A stretch of 11,092 nucleotides of DNA from Candidatus Margulisiibacteriota bacterium (lineage in GTDB: Bacteria; Margulisbacteria; WOR-1; O2-12-FULL-45-9): NCBI GenBank assembly GCA_030018645.1, contig JASEHX010000036.1:1-11092 (forward strand), in the 5' to 3' direction. The notes beneath the pieces are model-generated. The model had not been told where the DNA came from and did not search any database. It saw nothing but the letters and a program-made list of their open reading frames with translations. Of this stretch, positions 6,004 to 11,092 are shown in pieces (within the stretch, counting starts at the first letter, position 1; the number at the start of each line of letters is the position of its first letter). Both the position numbers and the translations under genes were made by a program.

Positions 6004-7140
6004 ATGAAAAAGGTTAGCCGTTTGTTTCTTGTATCTTGTTTCTTGTCTCTTGCTATCTGTTCTGCGTTTTTAATGTTTGGCTGTGGGTCAGAATCGACCT
6101 CGACTACCACAACCACCGGTACTACCACCACTACTAGTACTACAACCACTACTACCACTACATCCACCACTACCACTACCGGAGTTGTTGCTAACTACGT
6201 CGATGACGCCAAATCAGCTTCAATTGTCGCCAGCGGGACGCTTTACTCGGGCAATTTGACCACCCAGTTAGCCCCAGCTGCTGCTTCCTCAATTTATTCG
6301 GTCCATGCCGCAACCATCAGCGGTCCGCCGGATTTTTTCTTTAGCCCTCCTTTACCCAGCGATGGTTATATGATAGTAACCACCCTTGAAGTCATTGGCG
6401 GGAATCTTACCCCATATCTGTGCTTCTATCTTCCCGGCGGAACAAGGGTTACTCCAAGTCTTTTTTCCGGCAAAAAAATAGCCACTTTTGAGGGTTTTGC
6501 TTTGCGTGACATGTTCAGCGATTCCTCGCAAGAAGCCAAACGAATTGCCATTGGCAACTGGATTGGGCTGTTTACGCAAGAAGCCAATCCATACGCCGGC
6601 CCATTGTTTACCCCCACTATTGATTCGTTGGGCGGCTACACCGCTTGGTCATACGTATGTCCCATCATGGAAGCAGGATCTGCGGCTCATTACCCGTATA
6701 ATTTCCATTTTACAACTCCAGAAGTAACCGCCGCAGATAAAATATCTTCCATGGAATGTAAAATGGTTTTCCAAAATAATGTTACTGGCGAAATAAGGAT
6801 TGATATAGCTACAAGCAGTCAAGGCGACCCAAAGCCAATCGTTGGCAGTTTTGCTGGTTCCAGCTCCATCCTAATTCCTGGCGGGACACTAGATGCAACT
6901 GCAACACTCAATTTTGTAGCGGCAGGCGCGAATGATGTTGCTTTAAACTATATTCTTATCACCGGCAGTATTACGCCGGGAAGCAATACCGTTTATATTT
7001 CAATGGACCCGGTAGGCAACTCCGGCACGGGACTGCTTTCAAACGAAGCCGGCACACTGCTGGGAACAATTGAAATCACGGCCGTCGGTGGAACCTTCTA
7101 TCCTGCGGACGGTTCATCAGCCGAAGCATTTTTATTCTAG
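6004..7140 (+). CDS. Secreted lipoprotein with poly-Thr stalk, function unknown
   Basis: A 378-residue predicted lipoprotein. The signal peptide (MKK start, hydrophobic 7-25) ends in LMFGC, so Cys27 would be lipidated. The residue before the Gly is aromatic (Phe), as in the other lipoprotein here (Tyr). Residues 31-59 are almost pure Thr with a few Ser and Gly, encoded by mixed ACC/ACT/ACA codons (about 6103-6180), so the tract looks kept at the protein level and not just as a triplet repeat. The remaining 320 residues are rich in Gly, Ser, Thr and beta-prone stretches with few charges, as in secreted beta-sandwich domains; I recognise no family. It has its own promoter, strong ribosome site and terminator, so it is probably monocistronic and well expressed. 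Confidence 0.85.
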   Translation: MKKVSRLFLVSCFLSLAICSAFLMFGCGSESTSTTTTTGTTTTTSTTTTTTTTSTTTTTGVVANYVDDAKSASIVASGTLYSGNLTTQLAPAAASSIYSVHAATISGPPDFFFSPPLPSDGYMIVTTLEVIGGNLTPYLCFYLPGGTRVTPSLFSGKKIATFEGFALRDMFSDSSQEAKRIAIGNWIGLFTQEANPYAGPLFTPTIDSLGGYTAWSYVCPIMEAGSAAHYPYNFHFTTPEVTAADKISSMECKMVFQNNVTGEIRIDIATSSQGDPKPIVGSFAGSSSILIPGGTLDATATLNFVAAGANDVALNYILITGSITPGSNTVYISMDPVGNSGTGLLSNEAGTLLGTIEITAVGGTFYPADGSSAEAFLF

Positions 7141-7161
7141 ATTAACACAATTGGTTCACAT

Positions 7162-7200
7162 AAACTGGGGATAGAGCTCAATTCTATCCCCAGTTTTTTT
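7162..7200 (+). terminator. Rho-independent terminator of the lipoprotein gene
   Basis: A perfect 14-bp stem (7162-7175 with 7183-7196) rich in GGGG/CCCC, a 7-nt loop and a run of T ending at 7200, 21 nt after the stop codon. On the minus strand the trailing run is only TTTA, so it would be a weaker stop for transcripts leaving the thi operon. Confidence 0.95.
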
Positions 7201-7201
7201 A

Positions 7202-7210
7202 TGCTATAAT
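7202..7210 (+). promoter_or_regulatory. Extended -10 promoter of the tRNA cluster
   Basis: TGCTATAAT, identical to the thiC extended -10, begins 2 nt after the terminator T-run. The -35 position would fall inside the terminator stem and has no clear match. Transcripts would start near 7217 and include both 33-bp repeats before tRNA-Gly. Confidence 0.65.
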
Positions 7211-7219
7211 TGATTTTCT

Positions 7220-7285
7220 GGCGGGCTTGCCCGCCGGAGTATGTAGTGTATAGGCGGGCTTGCCCGCCGAAGCACGTAGTGCGTA
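7220..7285 (+). repeat. Two tandem 33-bp structured repeats before tRNA-Gly
   Basis: Units 7220-7252 and 7253-7285 differ at 5 of 33 positions. Each begins with the palindrome GGCGGGCTTGCCCGCC and continues with a second small hairpin (GCAC-GTA-GTGC in unit 2). A third copy of the first six bases, GGCGGG, starts at 7286 and runs into the tRNA-Gly acceptor strand. They lie between the tRNA promoter and the tRNA, so they are expected in the primary transcript. Confidence 0.85.
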
Positions 7286-7286
7286 G

Positions 7287-7359
7287 GCGGGTGTAGTTCA
7301 GCTGGTAGAATGTCTGCTTCCCAAGCAGAAGGTCGTGGGTTCGAGCCCCATCACCCGCT
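7287..7359 (+). tRNA. tRNA-Gly (anticodon CCC)
   Basis: Acceptor GCGGGTG pairs with CACCCGC, followed by discriminator T. The anticodon stem TCTGC/GCAGA closes TTCCCAA, giving anticodon CCC (decodes GGG). T arm GGTTCGAGCCC. No encoded CCA. First gene of a three-tRNA cluster. Confidence 0.95.
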
Positions 7360-7368
7360 TTGCTTAAC

Positions 7369-7439
7369 GGTGGCATGGCCGAGCGGTTAGGCAGCGGTCT
7401 GCAAAACCGCGTACTCCAGTTCAAATCTGGATGCCACCT
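7369..7439 (+). tRNA. tRNA-Cys (anticodon GCA)
   Basis: Acceptor GGTGGCA pairs with TGCCACC, followed by discriminator T as expected for Cys. The anticodon stem GCGGT/ACCGC closes CTGCAAA, giving GCA. No encoded CCA. It lies 9 nt after tRNA-Gly. Confidence 0.95.
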
Positions 7440-7450
7440 TAGTCATCAAT

Positions 7451-7524
7451 GGGCGCTTAGCTCAGTTGGTTAGAGTACTTGCTTGACAGGCAAGGGGTCA
7501 GAGGTTCGAGGCCTCTAGCGCCCA
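7451..7524 (+). tRNA. tRNA-Val (anticodon GAC)
   Basis: Acceptor GGGCGCT pairs with AGCGCCC, followed by discriminator A. The anticodon stem CTTGC/GCAAG closes TTGACAG, giving GAC. T arm GGTTCGAGGCC. No encoded CCA. The gene is overlapped on the opposite strand by the last 68 bases of thiE. No terminator is visible after it. Confidence 0.95.
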
Positions 7525-8146
7525 TTCTTTGTATAATTTGCCGTGTGGTTTCTTCGATATTGTCGGCGGTTGTAATCGCCGTTACCATGGCAGCTTTGCG
7601 CGCGCCGGCTTTAAGCACCAATGCAATATTATCGCCATTTATCCCCCCCATGACCGTGAAAGGAATTTTTATTTTAGGAGCAATTTTCTTGATAGCTTTA
7701 ACACCAATAACCGCCCTGATATTTCTTTTAGTTTTAGTCGGGAAAATAGGGCCAACATTGATATAATCTGCACCATCCTTTTCGGCCGCCAGTGCTTCTT
7801 CTAAATTATGAGTAGATACGCCAATTAGTAATGCGGGCGCCAATTTTCTGGCTTTTTTGATCGGCAAATCATTTTGTCCAAGATGCACGCCATCGGCAGA
7901 GTACTTGAGAGCTATTTCAACCGAATCATTGATAATAAGTAAAGCATTGAATTGGCAGGTTAGTTTTCTAAATTCCGCGGCAAATCGGGCTGGATCAAAT
8001 TTATCCCGCAATTGGACAATTTGCACCCCGCCTTTTAAAACCGCCTCCAGCACCCATACTGGATCGCGCCCCGCGCAGAATTCGGGTGTAATTACCGGAT
8101 AAAGATCAATTGCATCAAAGCGATGAATTCTTTCTTGTAAATTCAT
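7457..8146 (-). CDS. thiE: Thiamine-phosphate synthase ThiE
   Basis: Joins hydroxymethylpyrimidine diphosphate and the carboxylated thiazole phosphate to give thiamine phosphate; a TIM-barrel enzyme. Visible motifs: QLRDK (45-49), INDSVEIA (72-79), GVHLGQNDLP (86-95), GVSTHN (109-114), VGPIFPTKTK (131-140) and VMGGI (165-169). The natural barrel end is reached by about residue 207. Residues 208-229 are encoded antisense to tRNA-Val and look like tRNA antisense translation (GARGLEPLT), so this tail is probably a late run-on after loss of the original stop, with no function of its own. The start at 8146 is 3 nt after the thiF stop. Last gene of the riboswitch-controlled operon; no terminator lies before the tRNA cluster. 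Confidence 0.95.
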   Translation of the reverse strand: MNLQERIHRFDAIDLYPVITPEFCAGRDPVWVLEAVLKGGVQIVQLRDKFDPARFAAEFRKLTCQFNALLIINDSVEIALKYSADGVHLGQNDLPIKKARKLAPALLIGVSTHNLEEALAAEKDGADYINVGPIFPTKTKRNIRAVIGVKAIKKIAPKIKIPFTVMGGINGDNIALVLKAGARKAAMVTAITTADNIEETTRQIIQRMGARGLEPLTPCLSSKYSNQLS

Positions 8147-8149
8147 TGC

Positions 8150-8758
8150 TTATTGGCTCAACACCCATTCTAAAATCATATCGGCTTGTTTAGCGGCGGC
8201 AATATTTACGCGCGGGGAACAAGGCGGTTTCTGGCTTGATGCTTCTGTTTTACCGTCCCCAATCAAATAAAAGGAAGCGCTGATTTGCCGGCACTTTATT
8301 TCATCGCTTTTACCCCACCCCGCCAGACCAGAAGCAGAAACAAACAGTTTTCCTGATTTGCCAAATTCCTCTGCCATAATCTTTTTATGTTCCGCCTTAT
8401 CCAAAGCTTCTACCACTATTGAGCAGCTGGAAAAAATATTCCCAATATTTTCATTATCGAGTTTGATTTCATTCATTTCCAATTCGAGATTAGAGTTTAT
8501 ACGTAGAAGATTAGTTTTCAAAGCTTCAACTTTAGGCATACCAAGCTGATCATTAAAATAAAACTGCCGGTTTAAGTTTGATGGCTCTATTACATCGTAA
8601 TCACAAAGCACCAATTTCCTAAAACCGCTTCGCACCAGGTTAAAAGCACAATTGGAACCCAGTCCCCCCAGCCCGGCAATCCCGATCTTAACTGCTTGAA
8701 TCTTTTTTAAGTTATCTGCGCCAAAATAATTTTCCAGCGCTTTTTCAAAAGCATTCAT
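8150..8758 (-). CDS. thiF: ThiS adenylyltransferase ThiF, short form
   Basis: An E1-like enzyme that adenylates the C-terminal glycine of ThiS so sulfur can be loaded. It is 202 residues long, much shorter than E. coli ThiF (about 250), and resembles the short ThiF family found beside thiSGH in anaerobes. Visible motifs: GLGGLGS nucleotide loop (29-35), the acidic pair in LCDYDVIEPSNLNRQ (Asp53, Asp55, Asn61, Arg64, Gln65) and a later EALDKAEHK segment matching the E1 Mg/ATP Asp region. The usual pair of zinc-binding CxxC motifs is absent; only isolated Cys remain near the end. The start is placed at 8758, where ATGA overlaps the thiH stop; the longer frame from 8857 lies inside thiH and adds nothing E1-like. 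It could serve other sulfur carriers too, but position argues for ThiS. Confidence 0.88.
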   Translation of the reverse strand: MNAFEKALENYFGADNLKKIQAVKIGIAGLGGLGSNCAFNLVRSGFRKLVLCDYDVIEPSNLNRQFYFNDQLGMPKVEALKTNLLRINSNLELEMNEIKLDNENIGNIFSSCSIVVEALDKAEHKKIMAEEFGKSGKLFVSASGLAGWGKSDEIKCRQISASFYLIGDGKTEASSQKPPCSPRVNIAAAKQADMILEWVLSQ

Positions 8759-9864
8759 ATTAATTGCCAATCTTTCATCACCGGCTGGCAGCCCTTTTGC
8801 CTGATCGCTATTTTTATTTCCGCTGCACTGCGCTGGTCGGAAACCGCAAACTGGCATTCGCCGACTTCTTTTGAGGCATAACCGCCGACAAAGGTTTTCG
8901 ATCCGGCAGACATGCGGGTTACTCCCAGGCCGATCAAGTTATCGCGCAGATGGCTATTTTCCCGGGTAGATAAATTAATCCCCACCCGAGGTAAAAAGAG
9001 CCGCAGTGCTAAAAGCGCCTGTACCAGATCAGTATCGGATAACCTATGTGCCGGCGAAAAGTTGCTGACCTGCGGCTGTATCCTGGGAAGTGAAACGCTA
9101 ATCTCAACATCCGGATATTTATCCTGCAGATAGCGGGCATGCAGGCCGGTTAGAAACACTTCCCGGCGAAACGGCGCTAAACCAAGCAATGCGCCCACCC
9201 CTACACTTCGCATTTTTGCGCGGCAGGCCCTTTCGGGCGTATCTAAGCGGTAAAGAAAATTGCTTTTCGCCCCTCCTCGATGTAATTCCTGATATAATTT
9301 TTCATCATAGGTTTCTTGATAAATGGTCAATCCATCCACTCCCAGGTCAACCAGCTCTCGGTACTCATTTTTCTCAAGCGGATAAATTTCTAGGCTAATC
9401 GAACTGAAATAGTTTTTGAGCAGTGACACGCTGTCTTTTAGGTAGGAAAGCGGAGTATGGATTTTCGATTCGCCGGTGAGGATTAAAATATGCTTAATGC
9501 CGGTTGCCGCAATGGCTTTGGCTTCTTCCTCTACTTCAGCCAGTGACAGTTGTTTGCGCTCGATATTATTGCTTTTTTTAAAGCCGCAATAAACACATTC
9601 ATTGTCGCATAAATTGCTTAGATATAGCGGGGCATATAAAAAGATGACCCGCCCAAAATATTGGATAGTTAAAGCGCTTGCCCTTTTCGCCATTGGCTCC
9701 AATTGCAGTTGTGCCTGGGGGGAAAGAAGGGTTAATAAGTCTTCAGCGGTTAAATTTTCTTTACTGCAAGCCCCAAACACATCCCTATCCGCAACTTTCT
9801 GGAAAAATGCGGCTAGATCGTATTTGCTGTATTGTTCATAAACAACATAAAAACTGTCAGACAT
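8755..9864 (-). CDS. thiH: 2-iminoacetate synthase ThiH
   Basis: A radical-SAM tyrosine lyase that cleaves tyrosine to p-cresol and dehydroglycine (2-iminoacetate), the glycine-derived precursor of the thiazole. It marks the anaerobic route; ThiO does this step with oxygen in aerobes. At 369 residues it matches the E. coli enzyme (377). The cluster motif CDNECVYC gives Cys86, 90 and 93 (CX3CX2C). Other typical parts are LTGES (152-156 region), YQETY, and the C-terminal QFAVSDQRS...PVMKDW. An AAGG-like site precedes the ATG by about 9 nt; the gap from thiG is 5 nt. Confidence 0.96.
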   Translation of the reverse strand: MSDSFYVVYEQYSKYDLAAFFQKVADRDVFGACSKENLTAEDLLTLLSPQAQLQLEPMAKRASALTIQYFGRVIFLYAPLYLSNLCDNECVYCGFKKSNNIERKQLSLAEVEEEAKAIAATGIKHILILTGESKIHTPLSYLKDSVSLLKNYFSSISLEIYPLEKNEYRELVDLGVDGLTIYQETYDEKLYQELHRGGAKSNFLYRLDTPERACRAKMRSVGVGALLGLAPFRREVFLTGLHARYLQDKYPDVEISVSLPRIQPQVSNFSPAHRLSDTDLVQALLALRLFLPRVGINLSTRENSHLRDNLIGLGVTRMSAGSKTFVGGYASKEVGECQFAVSDQRSAAEIKIAIRQKGCQPVMKDWQLI

Positions 9865-9869
9865 TATTT

Positions 9870-10637
9870 TTACCTTAAAAAGCCGGTTAAGGGGGAAGAC
9901 GCATCCGCCTGGTTGCTTTTTTCCCGCGGCGCGGATAGATATGCCAACCGTCCAGCGCGCGCGGCTAGGCCAAAGGCCTCCGCCGCAATTACCGGATTTT
10001 GGGCAGTGGCTACTGCCGTATTTACCAGCACCGCCGCGCAGCCCATTTCCATGGCTTCTGCCGCGTGAGATGGCTGTCCTAAACCGGCATCAACGATAAT
10101 AGGCAGATCTATTTCCTCTACCAAAATTCTAACTAATTCGCGAGTAGTTAATCCTTTATTGGTCCCAATCGGCGCCCCCAGCGGCATGATGGAAGCCGCT
10201 CCTGCCGATTTCAACCTTTTGGCATCTTGCAGATTGGGGCTGACATAGGGCATGACCATAAAACCTTCCTTTACCAAAATTTCAGTCGCTTTGATCGTTT
10301 CCTGGTTATCGGGCAAAAGGAATTTATTATCATTGATGACTTCAATTTTAATCCAGTTGCCGCAGCCGGCCGCTTTTGCAATCCGCGCAATCCTTACCGC
10401 TTCGTCCGCCGTTCGGGCGCCGGAAGTATTAGCCATCACAATGCAATCTTTTGGGACAAAATCGAGGATATTTTCTGCCCTGCCGCCTTTATCTACCCGC
10501 CGCAAAGCTACCGTTACAATGTGAGCCCCAGATACAATGATAGCATCGCGCATAATCTCATACGAAGCGAACTTGCCGGTGCCCAGGAGAAAACGACTGC
10601 GAATTATCTGGCCGGCAATAACGAGAGCGTCATCCAT
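9870..10637 (-). CDS. thiG: Thiazole synthase ThiG
   Basis: Condenses deoxyxylulose 5-phosphate, dehydroglycine and sulfur from ThiS thiocarboxylate into the thiazole phosphate; a TIM barrel that works with ThiS and ThiH. At 255 residues it has the usual length. Lys97 in WIKIEVI matches the imine-forming lysine (Lys96 in B. subtilis). LLPDNQET (107-114), MPLGAPIGTNKGL (151-163) and VDAGLGQPSHA (182-192) are family signatures, and Asp183 matches the catalytic acid. The start at 10637 is 2 nt after the thiS stop, so translation is probably coupled. A 138-residue antisense frame inside it is a shadow. Confidence 0.97.
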   Translation of the reverse strand: MDDALVIAGQIIRSRFLLGTGKFASYEIMRDAIIVSGAHIVTVALRRVDKGGRAENILDFVPKDCIVMANTSGARTADEAVRIARIAKAAGCGNWIKIEVINDNKFLLPDNQETIKATEILVKEGFMVMPYVSPNLQDAKRLKSAGAASIMPLGAPIGTNKGLTTRELVRILVEEIDLPIIVDAGLGQPSHAAEAMEMGCAAVLVNTAVATAQNPVIAAEAFGLAARAGRLAYLSAPREKSNQADASSPLTGFLR

Positions 10638-10639
10638 AA

Positions 10640-10840
10640 CTAACCACCGCCTACAAAAGAAATGATTTCAAGTCGATCATTTTCTTGAATAGGAGTGTTT
10701 GGAAATTGACTGCAGCTTATAATTTGATGGTTATGTTCGATAATAACTGCGGCAGGATTGATTTGGCGTTTTTGTAAGAGGTCAATCAGCAATAAGCCCG
10801 GATTAACTTCGGCATCTTCGCCATTTATTCGTATTTTCAT
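10640..10840 (-). CDS. thiS: Sulfur carrier protein ThiS
   Basis: A 66-residue ubiquitin-like protein ending FVGGG. Its C-terminal Gly is adenylated by ThiF and becomes the thiocarboxylate that supplies sulfur to ThiG. The N-terminal MKIRINGE strand, the ADLL-like LIDLLQ helix, the AVIIEHNHQII strand and the RLEIISFVGGG end match the family. First gene after the TPP riboswitch; its only candidate ribosome site, AGGGA (10846-10850), is the 3' edge of the aptamer and lies 5 nt before the ATG. Confidence 0.93.
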   Translation of the reverse strand: MKIRINGEDAEVNPGLLLIDLLQKRQINPAAVIIEHNHQIISCSQFPNTPIQENDRLEIISFVGGG

Positions 10841-10845
10841 CTTTT

Positions 10846-10934
10846 TCCCTGCGCAGGCATTACCCTGATCAAGTTCAACGGGTCCCCCGGTTTGCTTCCG
10901 GGGTTCTCAGCCTTGGTTTATTTTGGCTCCCCAA
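10846..10934 (-). promoter_or_regulatory. TPP riboswitch (THI element) controlling thiS-G-H-F-E
   Basis: On the minus strand, all hallmark blocks are present in order: GGGGAGCC, GGCTGAGA, GACCCGTTGAACTTGAT and CAGGGTAATGCCTGCGCAGGGA in part. P3 can form AGCC/GGCT, P5 CAGG/CCTG. An extra stem CCCCGG-aagcaaa-CCGGGG lies between CTGAGA and GACCCG, a known optional insertion of this family. There are only 5 nt between the aptamer and the thiS ATG and no terminator, so control is probably at translation, with TPP locking the AGGG ribosome site into P4. TPP, the pathway product, would switch the operon off. Confidence 0.95.
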
Positions 10935-10941
10935 TATAATA

Positions 10942-10950
10942 ATTATATCA
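10942..10950 (-). promoter_or_regulatory. Extended -10 promoter of the thi operon
   Basis: TGATATAAT on the minus strand, an extended -10. No clear -35. The start would fall near 10935, only about 2-3 nt before the GGGG of the aptamer, leaving almost no 5' strand for P1. Confidence 0.65.
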
Positions 10951-11092
10951 CAATGCTTTAATAATTAACTCAACCAATTTCTGGAATCGTATTAATTTCC
11001 CTTATTTATATATCCGCCTCTTGCAATAAAATTTCATTCCCACATTCAACCAGTAAGTGCAACAACTGCTAACTGACCGAACATCTCGGACG
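10951..11092. other. AT-rich edge region, no supported gene
   Basis: From the thi promoter to the window edge no full gene is visible. On the minus strand a frame open at the edge ends with TGA at 11046-11048 and would read EMFGQLAVVALTG at its end. This is plausible as the C-terminus of an upstream gene but too short to call. Some AATTAA/TTAATT symmetry is present between about 10970 and 11000. Confidence 0.3.

Noticed and set aside
7220..7285. CRISPR-like array
   Set aside because: Two directly abutting units with no spacers and no cas genes; it is a tandem structured repeat.
7137..7424. 95-residue frame on the minus strand across tRNA-Cys, tRNA-Gly and the repeats
   Set aside because: Its product is antisense translation of tRNA (GARTHDLLLGKQ) and of the repeats (GGQAR); a common annotation artefact.
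7457..7524. A functional extra domain at the ThiE C-terminus
   Set aside because: The 22 residues are dictated by the antisense of a tRNA and have no domain character.
8759..8857. Longer N-terminus for ThiF
   Set aside because: It lies within thiH and has no E1-like sequence; the ATGA overlap at 8758 gives the expected family start.
10227..10643. 138-residue open frame on the plus strand
   Set aside because: Fully antisense to thiG, which is certain from its motifs.
11046..11092. Partial gene at the right edge, minus strand
   Set aside because: Only about 14 residues are visible and another frame is open too; not enough to call.
1..11092. Mobile element, toxin-antitoxin or defence system
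   Set aside because: No transposase, integrase, nuclease, toxin-antitoxin pair or phage gene is seen; composition is even and the genes are mostly housekeeping.

Overview
The window looks like a chromosomal segment of an uncultivated, probably anaerobic bacterium. The base composition is moderately AT-rich, genes are packed tightly with 2-5 nt gaps or ATGA overlaps, and tRNAs lack an encoded CCA. Thiazole is made by the radical-SAM enzyme ThiH, not by the oxygen-using ThiO, and ThiC is the short form. Two secreted lipoproteins carry long Thr/Ser stalks. My weak guess at the lineage is a Margulisbacteria/Saganbacteria-type or similar candidate phylum; nothing in the window proves it.

Layout. 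1-194: inverted repeats next to tRNA-Gln(CTG) (195-265, minus). 301-403: an AT-rich imperfect inverted repeat. 414-650 (minus): a small two-helix membrane protein. 748-2370 (plus): an unrecognised 540-residue protein with HEAT-like helices. It overlaps by 4 nt the convergent end of a lipoprotein gene (2367-3662, minus) predicted to form a five-bladed beta-propeller. That gene is translationally coupled (ATGA) to thiC (3659-4915, minus). A 39-nt divergent promoter separates thiC from rlmN (4955-5947, plus). A monocistronic lipoprotein gene (6004-7140, plus) has its own strong promoter, ribosome site and perfect terminator. A plus-strand tRNA cluster Gly(CCC)-Cys(GCA)-Val(GAC) (7287-7524) follows, preceded by two 33-bp structured repeats. 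It runs head-on into the minus-strand operon thiS-thiG-thiH-thiF-thiE (10840 down to 7457), which a TPP riboswitch precedes (10846-10934).

How it works together. ThiF adenylates the C-terminal Gly of ThiS so it can carry sulfur. ThiH makes dehydroglycine from tyrosine, and ThiG joins these with deoxyxylulose phosphate into the thiazole. ThiC makes the pyrimidine and ThiE couples the halves to thiamine phosphate. thiD and thiL are not in the window. Only the thiS-E operon has a TPP riboswitch; thiC has a bare promoter with almost no leader.

No clearly new defence or mobile system is visible. The points most worth a second look are: several -10 boxes so close to start codons that the mRNAs would be leaderless; the palindromic thiC/rlmN promoter; the thiE end encoded inside a tRNA gene; the structured repeats abutting tRNA-Gly; the propeller lipoprotein coupled to thiC; and the unrecognised 540-residue protein.
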